Source of the DNA: Cymodocea nodosa
Lineage: Eukaryota; Streptophyta; Magnoliopsida; Alismatales; Cymodoceaceae
Length of the DNA stretch: 64,000 nt
Assembly (NCBI GenBank): GCA_036874045.1
Contig: CM072347.1
Span: 3,536,501-3,600,500, forward strand
Reading direction: 5' to 3'
The notes beneath the pieces are model-generated. The model was given only the letters and a program-made list of their open reading frames with translations. It was not told the DNA's origin and ran no database searches. This document shows, one piece after another, positions 20,699 to 30,984 of this stretch (its first letter is position 1; each line of letters opens with the position of its first letter). Position numbers and translations under genes: made by a program.

Positions 20699-21763
20699 TG
20701 GGATCGAATGGCTCACTAGAGGGGGGTAAATGATGATCTATGTGTTATTTTAACTCTTTTCAAACTTAGTTACTTGATTTAATTAATCAATAAGCATAGT
20801 TATAAAATAAACATTCACAGTAGTAATAAATAAATGACATAGGATAATTTTAGGTGGTTCACCAACTTGCTAGTCCACCCTCAAGATTCACTTAGACTTC
20901 ACTAAGTAAGTTATCACTTACAACACTTGCTTTCAGGTATAAGCAAGAACCTACAATTGAACTTTCAAGTAAAAGCTCTGAACCAACCTTTCCTCTAACC
21001 TTTTTGGTTCAAGCTTTGAACCAACAGTGAACTTTCAGGTGTAAGTCTGTACCCACAATCTTGCTTTCTTTTAGAATGTGAGTGCAGGGAGCTTTTGCTA
21101 TTCTTCTTCTTCTTCAATATTTTCTAAAATGTGTATTGTGGAATGCTTTTTGTAGCTCTCAAAAGTATATGAAAAAGTGGTTGTCTTTATCTTTCTATTC
21201 TAATCATACTAATACCAAAGTACACAACGATCATATTCTATTTAATGGATATATTTTGTTGTACTTACCACTTTGCCAGTCCTAAATATGGTAAGTTACC
21301 GTTTAGAAAGATGTTTCAAGATAACCTTTCAATTCCCTTCGATTTTTGGATAGTTAGTTGTTGTACCCTTTTGAAAATTCAAATGTCTAATCTGTAACTC
21401 TCTGAAAAACCTTAAAGAGTTTTTCCTTTCATGTGATCTTTAAGTTCTGCACGTGACTTTAAATTCAGCACATGAGTCTTTAAGTTCGGATAGTTGTAAC
21501 TATTAACTTACTGAAACATTTCAACTTTCGAATAGTTAGCTACAATAACCTTTTGATTCTCCCTCTAAGCTTTCAACTACTATTTTCTAATTTCTGCATG
21601 TGCATAATTGAATAACTTAAGTTCGGATAGTTAGCTTTTCTAACTCTTCGATTCTATCTTATTTTTAGATAGTTTCCTATCTTAACTTATTGAAAATTTG
21701 AACAGCTGACTTTTAATATTTCTGACTTTCTCCACATGCATATTTGAATGACTTAAGTTTCAG
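20699..21763 (-). repeat. Sirevirus-like LTR fragment with TCGGATAGTTA-type motifs
   Basis: On the minus strand it ends CCCTCTAGTGAGCCATTCGA then TCCCA, the usual family end (AAGAGGGGGGTGAATTG in other copies, inverted). The 20870-21070 part matches 16590-16760 in reverse. The U3-like part (21340-21780) holds several AACTATCCGA/TCGGATAGTTA motifs. Its 5' start is replaced by a plus-strand copia RNase H piece at 21764. No gene is present; the short open frame at 21082-21285 has no similarity support. Confidence 0.6.
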
Positions 21764-21935
21764 ATAGAGGTTAGACATCATTTTCTAAGAGATAACATAA
21801 TTAAAGGAAAAATTAAATTAGAATTTGTGTTTAGTAAAAATTCAATTAGCTGATATATTTACAAAACCTCTAGATGAAAATACATTCTGCAACATAAGAT
21901 TAAATTTAGGTATTTGTAGGCTGTGATGTGTAAAA
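21764..21935 (+). pseudogene. Copia RNase H C-terminus
   Basis: Reads VRHHFLRDN-IKGKIKLEFV, then ADIFTKPLDENTF and RLNLGICRL, the canonical end of Ty1/copia RNase H (HIEVRYHFLRE, DIFTKPL, LGI). One shift near 21840 and an early stop break it. It is an inverted duplicate of 26130-26290. What follows to 22290 is non-coding and also inverted at 25735-26090. Confidence 0.65.
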
Positions 21936-22303
21936 TGCTTAAACTCCATAAAAGATAAATATTATTGATGATGTTGTTTACCTCATAGATATTATATACT
22001 TATCATAAATATCTAAGTAATATCTAAATTGTTGCATAAGATACTATGTATTTATGATAAAATTATAGTAGTATTTGATTTTGCTTATTTTTCTAAGTTT
22101 AATGGTTTTTAAAATTTTAAGTAGAAATGTCAATGAAAAACATTAAACTCCTCTGAAATCCTGAAATTTTGATTAAGTGCTTTCTTTGGATCAATGAAAG
22201 TGCATATGATCAAGAATGAGTTTGACTTGATTGATTAAACTTGTATAATAATTTATATGTAAATCATATTAAGCTATTGATCAAAAGTATGAGCTTATAG
22301 AAA

Positions 22304-23027
22304 TTGAAACAATATAAAGAACTTATTATAGCTTTTTACAGCAATCTGGTATATAATGACAATACATTACAAATTCAAATAACTCAACAAGAGTTTACTT
22401 TATCTCCTAAATTAATTTTTGAAGTTTTGGGATTACGGAATGAATGTGTTATGTTACCAACAGATTTGACATACTTAGACAACTGGAATAGGACATTCAG
22501 TCTTTATCATAAATTCTAGATGTATATTTAGAAATGAGATTAATGGAAAATCTAAATGCAAAAGCTAGGTTTATTGCAAATATTTTGCATGCAAATTTAT
22601 TTCAGAGAGTTGGATATAATCTGGAAGTAAGCAGAAGTTGTTTATATGCAACTTATGACATACTAAACAGAATACAAATAAATTGGTTTGATATTTTCAT
22701 ATATCAACTACAACATATGAACTCAAAGTTATTTTTTGGTGATGTTGTATGTCAAATTATTGCAAGCCAAATGTATTTATTTGACAAGCCTTTTGAAGTT
22801 AAAGGCACGAGAGCATTTAGTATAAAAGATTTGCAAAAATACTAGCAACAACAACAACCAGATCTTCCACATCAACAACAATAGCAAGATTATTCAGATC
22901 AAGTACAACAGCAACTTGAGCTACCTCCTAACTTAGATATAGTACTGAATGAAATCAGAAATGATATTAGGCATCTAGGAGATAAAATTTGTAATGTTAT
23001 ATGTGATATTATTAGGAGGAATAAATA
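22304..23027 (+). pseudogene. Envelope-like / plant-transposon ORF3 domain (C-terminal half)
   Basis: Two open stretches (22304-22519 and 22534-22845) in one broken ORF, followed by a glutamine-rich tail (22846-22930) and a short acidic end to a TAA at 23025-23027. Motifs FYSNLVYNDNTLQI, LSPKLIFEVLGLRNECV and FIANILHANLF follow the pattern FYANL, S---F--LGL-NE, seen in the putative plant transposon domain of proteins encoded 3' of pol in Sireviruses and Athila elements. The related copy at 37185-37574 reads FYANLREEDDILV and GLKNEGI. Role unknown; 'envelope-like' is positional, and no signal peptide or membrane segment is obvious. Confidence 0.55.
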
Positions 23028-23256
23028 AATGTACTGTCATTTGTCTATTTACTTGTATTATGAATACAAAATGTAATGTTTGTATTTATTGACTGACTGT
23101 TTGAACACTACATTTTACTGTAAATGTGTTTCACTTCTTATTAGTGTTTATAGATTTTCGTTGTACATACTTGTCTCTTGATTTTTATACTTTGTAATCA
23201 TGTTTTTGATTAATGACAAAAAGGAGGAGATGATTATGAGTTTAAATGTATATGTT

Positions 23257-23390
23257 AAAAAGGGGGAGATGATTATGTGTTTGTTGAAATTTTTCTAGAG
23301 GTTTTACTTCTGAGAGATGATTTTTATACAAACAACAGAAATAAGCTTAAGTGATCTTAAGTCAACAAACTTGTTTGTTGAATTAAAACT
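23257..23390 (+). promoter_or_regulatory. Polypurine tract and LTR start of the copia element
   Basis: AAAAAGGGGGAGA at 23257-23269 is directly followed by TGATTATGTGTTTGTTG, as expected for a plus-strand primer and LTR start. A near copy (AAAAAGGAGGAGATGATTATG) lies 40 bases upstream at 23217-23237, so the tract is duplicated. Only about 120 bases of the LTR remain before minus-strand ORF3 sequence begins. Confidence 0.6.
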
Positions 23391-23394
23391 TAAC

Positions 23395-24518
23395 CTAACG
23401 GAGGTGCAATTCTTCCACAAATTCAATAGTCAGTGTATCTATCTTTAATTCTTCATTTTCCTTAACAGATATTTCTATTTTGACATGCTGTGAATTCTCA
23501 TACTCTGGTTCTATAGATTCTAAAATAGGCTGATCAACGTTAAGCTCTTCTAGAGTCTTGTCTTTTTTGATAGTTGCTACTCTAGACAATCTAGCCTTTG
23601 AACTAGTTACTACCTCAATATTATCAAACACGTCTGTAATAACTTATTCAATGTCATCTACTTAATGCTCTGATTGTTCAATTTCCTTATCATCAGGGCT
23701 TGAAACTATAGAAAAACTTGAACTAAATTGTTGCTTTGATTTCTTTTCAAGTTTTCTAAAAAAGATAACAGAGTTTCATTGTCATCATCAGTTTTAATGT
23801 GTTCTGAACTAATGACCTTGTCAGATGCAATGTAAGACACAATGTCTAGACATACATTGTCCTTTGGAATTAAATCCTTATCTGATTTTTCAATTAAATT
23901 GATTTCCTCAGAAAATATCTCTTTTTGCTTGATTTTTCTGACTCTCTTTCTCTTGTAGTAAGTTAGTTGTTCTTCTGCTATTATTGTTGTTTTCTTCTAA
24001 ATTTGTTCCATAAAAGCTTTCTATTTCAATTCTTCTAAGGCACTTTTTATAGCTATTGTCTTTCAAAGACTTTTAACTTTTCTCTAATCTACAGCAATAT
24101 TTGTTTATTTTTCCTTTGAAAATAAAGGTATAGGTATTGCAAATTCAAGTTCTTCCTCAAATGTTGTAAGTCGTGTTCCGTTGATAGGTGTTTGAGGAAC
24201 TCTATTTGATGAACCTACTCTTTTTTCCAGGTATTTAGCATATTATTCTAAAAATGCTATTTCAGCACATTTAATACGATACTCTCAATCAAATTTACTT
24301 CTAATACCCATGTATTGTATACTGTTAGCTGTATTTTTAAGTTCTTGCTGAACTTCATCAAGTATTTCTTCAGAAAAGAAATAGTCACTATAGATTTAAG
24401 CTAACATTTTGTCAACTTGAAAAATTTTCTTAAATCGTGTACGTGAAACTTCATCTTCATCTATCTATTTGCCTTTTTTATTTCCTCTGCCACACACTTT
24501 GTAGAACTTTGAATACAT
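23395..24518 (-). pseudogene. ORF3 N-terminal region of a Sirevirus-like element
   Basis: From an ATG at 24518 (MYSKFYKVCGRG) the minus strand can be read with about eight stops down to 23395: FKKIFQVDKM, EILDEVQQELKNTANSIQYM, EEELEFAIPIPLFSKEK and, in the longest open part (23631-23395), an acidic low-complexity chain with EYENSQHVKIEISVKENEE. Composition and order (basic start, long acidic middle) match the N-terminal half of the related ORF at 37575-38702. It converges with the plus-strand ORF3 half at 22304-23027, giving an inverted arrangement. Confidence 0.45.
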
Positions 24519-26089
24519 CGTCGCAAGTGGTTACAAGAACAAGTGAAAAAGATTTTCAGAAAGATGTTACGAGATAACCTAAGTTCTCATGTAATAAGTG
24601 TTTACATAGGGTTCCTATAGAATAACTTAATGAGTCTATTAGTCGAGTTTGACATTTAAATGAATATTGAATAAAGTTTATTCAATCGAGGTACTCAAAA
24701 ATTTTAAGCATAACTCATTGAGTTACCAAACCTAATGAGTAAAACGTTGTCTAGGAGTAGTTTTACACATTACCTTACATAACATAACATCTAATTAGTA
24801 TACTTTAACTAAAAAGTAAGTTTCGAATGTTTTCAACTGAAAGCTTCTGAAAACAACTTATAAGCTATAAGTAACTTATATAAACATTATCTTGAGAGTA
24901 TTGTAAACTATTCTAATATTCTTTCTATGAACCTAAATTAGTTTGCTTGTCTATTAAAATTTTTTTTCTCGTCAAGATCTTAAGAGGACTAAACTTAGAT
25001 TAACTAAGATTTATATTTTGAATGATATTAATCTATTTTGGACATTGTAATTCCTCTCCCTACAAATATACTTCAAATATATTCAATAATATACAAAATA
25101 TACTTGTATAAAAATAGGTGTTAATTATAACTATACTTCAAATTTTCTTTTCAAAAATTTCTGTTATCTTGAATTCATCAAGAATGATTTCCAAAATTAA
25201 CTACAACTATATATGAATCAAAACATAACTTTAAACTTAATATGATTAACACAAGGAGAATAAAAAAATGTATCTAAAATAAACATTTTCAAAAGTACTA
25301 ATTTAGATTCAACAAATTAGTAGTCATATTAGTAGAAACTATATTCGATTCAAAGATATCTGTATTTACTGAAACAACTTTTATCTTTTCAAAACAATAA
25401 ATATTGATAATTTTCTTTAAAAGTTAGTTTGAAAAGCTTGAATCATACAAGAGCTTTCTAATGTACCTATGTAATGAGCTTTCAATCAACAATCTTAGGT
25501 CTGATTAGGACCTTAGGTTGCTGATTTAAAGAGTCATTTTTCAGAACAATAATCCTTATATACTTATCTGCTCAAGTACAAGAGGCTCGTGATCAAATTG
25601 ATCAATAAACTCTTAAAGATTTTCACTTTGTAAGTACTTTTTATTTTCAGCACAAATATATGTATTTCATTAATATAGATAAAGCACAAATCTCATACAA
25701 TTTTTACGTCTATGATTTTATTGAAAATATGAATCAATTTCAATAAGCTCATACTTTTAATCAGTAGTTTAATATAATTTATATATAAATTATTCTACAA
25801 GTTTAATCAATCAAGTCAAACTTATTCTTGATCATATGCACTTTCATTGATATAAAGAAAACACTTAATCAAAATTTTAGGATTTCAAAGGAATTTAATG
25901 TTTTTCCTTGACATTTCCACTTAAAATTTTGAAAAACCATTAAACTTGGAAAAATAAGTAAAATCAATAAGATACTATAATAATTTTATCATAAATACAT
26001 AGTATCTTATGTAGCAGTTTAGATATTACTTAGATATTTATGGTAAGTATATAATATCTATGAGGTAAATAACATCATCAACAATATTT
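24519..26089 (-). other. Non-coding region between copia pol and ORF3
   Basis: AT-rich, no coding sequence. A few ATTGAGTTACC-type motifs lie at 24640-24730. Positions 25735-26089 are the inverted copy of 21936-22290 (about 350 bases, for example GATCATATGCACTTTCATTG). The part at 25470-25530 resembles 13860-13960. Confidence 0.5.
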
Positions 26090-27238
26090 ATCTTTTGTAG
26101 AGTTTAAGCATTTTACACATCACATAGCTTACAAATACCTAAATTTAATCTTATGTTGCAGAATATATTTTCATCTAGAGGTTTTGTAAATATATCAGCT
26201 AATTGATTTTTACTAGACACAAATCCTTATTTAATTTTTCCTTTAATTACGTTATCTCTTAGAAAATGATGTCTAACCTCTATATGCTTTGCTCTAGAAT
26301 ATAATACAAGATTTTTGGTAAGATTTATTATAGAACTACTATCACAACAAATCTTAGTTGTATGATAAGATAATCCAAAATCTTCTAAAGTTTGCCTTAT
26401 CCACAGAATCTGAGTGCAACACAATGCAACAACAACATATTCAACTTCAGTGGTTGAAAATACTACATAGTTTTACTTTTTACTAAACCATGACACCAAA
26501 TTATTTCCTAATAATTGACATGTGTCACTAGTACTCTTTCTATCAGATATAGATCTTGCGTAATCTACATCAGTATATTCTACAAGATCTATTGAACTAT
26601 CTTTAGAATAATATAGTCCAAATTTTTTAGTTCATTGTATATATCTAAATATTCTTTTAACAGCAATTGAGTGTGATTCTTTAGGATTAGATTGAAACCT
26701 AGCACAAGCACACATAGCAAACATAATATCAAGTCTACTAATTGTCAAATAAAGTAAAGAACCAATCATACTTTTGTATTTTCTTTGATCTATTGATTTT
26801 CCTATGTCATCAATATCTAACTTTAAAGAAGTACTCATAGGAGTTCCTTGAATCCATGTATCATTTAAATTAAATTTCTTAAGCATTTCAACTACATATT
26901 TTTCCTGATTTAAAAATATACCTTTATCCATTTGCTTAATTTGAAGTCTTAGAAAATATGAAAGTTCTCCTATTATACTCATTTCAAACTGACTAGTCAT
27001 CTCTTTAGAAAATATTTTATCAGTTTATCAGAAATTGCTCCAAAGATTATATCAGCCACATATATTTGAACAATCTGATCTTTATCATCTTTCTTGATAA
27101 AAAGAGTATGGTCTATGTTTTCCATGATATATCCTTGTTCTACAAGAAACGTAGATAATCTTTCATACCATGATCTAGGTGTTTGCTTCAAACCATATAA
27201 GGCTTTCTTCAGGTTATATACATAGTCAAGATTATTAA
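26090..27238 (-). pseudogene. Ty1/copia (Sirevirus-like) RT and RNase H remnant
   Basis: Minus strand: YVYNLKKALYGLKQTPRSWY (27220-27160), QIYVADIIFGAISDK, then after a shift near 27000 MTSQFEMSIIGELSYFLRLQ, KYKSMIGSLLYLTISRLDIM and RIFRYIQ. RNase H follows with EYTDVDYARSISDRKST, TEVEYVVVALCC and HIEVRHHFLRDN-IKGK, ending RLNLGIC near 26130. The active site YVDD is changed to YVAD, so the copy is catalytically dead as well as frameshifted. The N-terminal half of RT and all of integrase are missing; an unrelated segment (27239-28952) occupies the gap before gag. Confidence 0.75.
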
Positions 27239-28952
27239 TGATCTAGATAATCTTTCAGTTTATACATAGTAATTTCGTGGATTAACTCAACTTAAAATGC
27301 TGGCAATATCTTATTTAAGAAAAGAGCATAGATGGTTATGGAAACTTTCCATAAATGCACCTTTGATGCAAAAATCAGATCTCCGTCAAATCTCTATGAA
27401 ACACTACGAAATAAATGTGCCTTGAAAGTAGTTTCGTTACACCAATAAGGAAAATTTACAAAACCAAATTACACAAAACATACAATGCAAGCACTGCACA
27501 AGCGTCGAGCTTAAAACTAGCACTCGACAGAGATTCAAAACCATTGAGACCTTCATAAAATAAAATTGAAAACCTTTGAAAAACTTTCTAAAAAAATATG
27601 AAACTTTGTAAACATGTTCTACACTCGTACTACTTACAAAACAAAACAAAAAATGAAATTTAGAAGTGACGAACAAGTAGATACAACTAGAACAAAAGCT
27701 ACAAGCATTCTGGAAATCTAAGAAATGGAAAACTACATTGACAAATTATACAATCACATTCTTTCACACTATACACATGATACAAAATCAATTTTTATAT
27801 CAACCAACATCAAAACAATATATGAAATATAAGATATAACATTTAAAACAAATATTCATGCATGAAATTTCATTCTTCAACATTGTCAAACCATACTCAT
27901 ACATATCAAAATTTCGAAATACAAAGACTAGTATGAGGATCTCTCCTTTCAATCATACCTTTAAGCCTTCCACTTTTCTTCAAACATTTGCACCTTATTT
28001 GATGAAGAACCACTTCAATCAGCTCCTCTACAAGCCTGTCACCACTTGTAGATCACGTCCAAAGGGAACCATATATGATTGCTTAAAGAAAAGAGGTTGC
28101 ACGTCCTCTTGCTTGCTTCAAAGGTCACAACTTTTGCTTTTCACCTCAAGAAAGATGCTTCCTATACACCACCCTTCATTGATCACATCCAAAGCTCTTC
28201 AAGGAGACCCAACCATGGCTCCTCTCTACCAAACATCCATGAATCCCAGCTATGGAGCTCCTTATGCTTGTGATTGCATCCAAAAAGAGGAAGGAGGTTG
28301 CCAATGGGGGAGGAAGATGCCCAAGCTCACCTTCCCTTGGAGAACTGCTTGTTCAAACCTTAAGAAGAGAGGAGAAGACACCGGATTTGAGATGAAACTT
28401 GGAGGATGGCCGACTACTACTATAGTGCACGAATTTGGAAGAAAAGGGAGATAGCCAAGGTTTGGGTTGGCCAAGCACTTTATATAGTCTTGTTGCTTGA
28501 TCTCCAATAAGTCACATCCAATGGCCCATGTTTTTTCCTCTTTGATCCACCTTGATTTCATGATTTATTGACCTATAAAACTCAAAACCAAGTTGGATGC
28601 ACATATACATTGAATATAAATCATATGATCCAAACATAGTATACATGCATGCATGAGTTGCCATATATGGAAAGTTGCAGAATTAGGAATGTTTTGGTCC
28701 ACAACTTCTTCACATGTGTATGCATGAATTACTTAAAGTTCTTTAGTTTAACATCATATTTAAGTGATTTGGCAATCATACAATGTATATAAAGTCATAT
28801 ATTAAAGAATTATAAGAATTATGTCTAATACAAGGGCTATTGACTAGGTGTTTAATTGATAAAGGATAAATTTGCACATTATCAACTATTTAAATCCCTA
28901 ATTCATGCATATGTCTAAAAATATGATTTGCATGTAATTCCACATTAGAACA
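27239..28952 (-). repeat. Unidentified 1.7-kb insertion, possibly a solo LTR
   Basis: Lies between copia RT and copia gag pieces on the minus strand, in place of the central pol. It begins TGTTCTAATGTGG at 28952 and could end in CA at 27239, but flanking bases (ATTAA, TATAT) show no target duplication. A TATATAAAG box is read on the minus strand at 28486-28478, followed by GC-richer transcribed-like sequence (28470-28000), the layout of an LTR. Open frames on both strands (27858-28454 plus, 28561-28262 minus) overlap and match nothing I recognise, so I do not call a gene. Confidence 0.35.
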
Positions 28953-29241
28953 TATATATTTTCAACTTATAATCCTTAACATAACTCAATGCACAAAATA
29001 AGATATTTAAGTCTTTTGCATTTAGAGTTTCTTTTTCTTTTTCAATAACTGTCCAAGTATTATAAGGAGTAGTTAACGGAGTATATGGTTTAGAAATCAT
29101 GAACCACAACTTGTGATTTATACTTTGAAGAAAGACTGTCATCCTATATTTCCAATATTCAAAATGTATTCCATCAAATAAAGGAGGATGATTAAGATTT
29201 TGGCCTTCATACAAAGAAAAATTACCATTTCCAGTAGCCAT
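28953..29241 (-). pseudogene. Copia gag N-terminus
   Basis: From ATG 29241: MATGNGNFSLYEGQNLNHPP, then LFDGIHFEYWKYRMTVFLQS, WTVIEKEKETLNAKDLNILF and CALS, the start of a Ty1/copia gag (PPLF-G-NY-YWK-RM; N-KA-N-L-CALS). It stops after about 98 codons where the unidentified insertion begins. The iMet-type primer site and LTR lie directly upstream, so this is the 5' end of a minus-strand Sirevirus-like copy. Confidence 0.75.
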
Positions 29242-29424
29242 CTTACTTTAGATTTTTCAACCTATAACATTTTAAATAGTTTAAAACTTTCGAAAACAAC
29301 TTGAGCCTAAAATCAACAAAGTTAAATGTATGCTCAGATATTAATTTCTATTTAAAAACAAGGAAGGTAGAATAAGCTCTGATATTAATTAAATTGGTAT
29401 CAATTTTATGTCAAAGATTATTAA

Positions 29425-29439
29425 CCAGCTCTAATACCA
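29425..29439 (-). promoter_or_regulatory. Primer-binding site, initiator tRNA-Met type
   Basis: The minus strand reads TGGTATTAGAGCTGG two bases inside the LTR end (CA at 29442). The usual copia site starts TGGTATCAGAGC, so one base differs in the first twelve. Confidence 0.75.
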
Positions 29440-29441
29440 CT

Positions 29442-30974
29442 TGTAGGATCGAATGACTACACAAGAGGGGGGTGAATTGTGTTTTTCAACATATTTAAGT
29501 ATAATTGAAAATTCAAAATTAAAATCAAGTCAAGACATTGTTTTAATCAAATCATTTTATTCAAGGTTTCAATTACAATATACAATTCAATTCTCCTTAG
29601 AAATTATAGATGCAATTATATAACGATACCATGTTTCATTTAATCAATTTCATAACTATAAACAGAGAAAACTAATTGGCAAAATTTAAAATATTTCTCC
29701 TTGTTTGAGATTTTTCTTCTTCTTCTTCTTCTTTTGCAATTCTTCAATGACAAATATCTGACTTTCTCTACTTCACCGAATTTGCTTTCTTTTGATTCTT
29801 CAAATCTTTAATGACATATATTTGACTCTCTCTTCTTCATTGAATTTTCTTCTATTTGAGAGCTTTTCCCTAGAGAGGTGTTTTGATCCCTAAAAATATA
29901 TTTTGTTTGGTGTGCAAGGATAATTGATTAATGAGAATTCTATGCCTTTTATACTGTATATTCACTTCATGCATATCCTCCATGTTTAACCACAATTAGT
30001 TTTCCACTCTTCAGTTTTTTTTTTTTCCTTCATCGAAATACAAACGTTCTTGACCCATGTTTTCCTTTCAAATTTTCTTTAATCATTAATCCTAGATCTT
30101 TGAAAAATTTCTAGCAAAATAAACTTTTTCGTCCAAAATTTTTCCATCAAGTGTAATAACAAGTCATTGTGTTAATGTTAACTAAACGAGTAAAACAAGT
30201 AGATTTATAACTTAACGTATCTAACTTAACAAGTTTATCATGTGCCAAATCATGTGACTAGTACTATAGTTAACTCATCGAATCAGCTTCGTGGTGTTAC
30301 AATTAACTCAACGAACTAACTTCGTTGTGTTACTAATAACTCAACGAACCAGTAAATAAATGTTTTTACAATAAAGTATTTACCATGTGCAATAATAATA
30401 ACTTTAAGTTTATAATGCTAACCTAATGTGTTGCCTTAGTGTTCAATATAGCAACTCAACGCGTTTAGTTATGTTAACTTAACGAGTTAAACATGTGCAA
30501 CTCATGTGATACAATATAACATTCGTAAACTTTGATTTCACCACGTACATAATACTAACTTAATAAGTTCATCTCTTCATTTTAACCTTTTGTTCACTAA
30601 CTTAACGAGTTCTCACATGACCTATTTTAACCTTTAAGCCTATAACCCAACGAGTTCTCACATGACCTTTATACAAATAATGCACTAATACAACGAGTTG
30701 TTTTAGCGTGCACTGTATATGATATAGAAAATATAAATTTAAAATATATCATGCTTTACAATAAAAACACACGTTAACTTAACATTTAGTTAAATGAAAA
30801 GTTAGTATAACTTAACAACTAGTTATTTAACATAGCATAATTTCAGATCCATTACAAACAAGTATTTATATTAGTAAACTTTTTCTATATTAATTGATGT
30901 TGTAAATTTACTTACATAAACAATATTAATTGAGTAAATATGATTACATTCGTTTAGCACACATCATCAAAACA
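29442..30974 (-). repeat. Sirevirus-like 5' LTR (about 1.5 kb)
   Basis: Starts TGTTTTGATGATGTGTGC at 30974 (minus) and ends ACACAAGAGG-inverted, CATTCGATCCTACA at 29442. A TATAAAAGGC box lies at 29953-29944, also kept in copies at 34364-34373 and 40630-40639. The U3 part (30120-30720) is packed with AACTCAACGAG and TTAACTCGTT-type motifs. A (CTT)n run near 29710-29730 (minus GAA repeat) is shared with the fragment at 34575-34610. Matching copies are 34121-34878 (3' half, opposite strand) and 39617-40931. Confidence 0.75.
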
Positions 30975-30984
30975 AAATACTCAA

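Noticed and set aside
27858-28561. Possible host gene (198-codon frame on plus, 99-codon frame on minus)
   Set aside because: The frames overlap on opposite strands, show no recognised domain, and lie inside an element-like segment with a TATA box on the minus strand.
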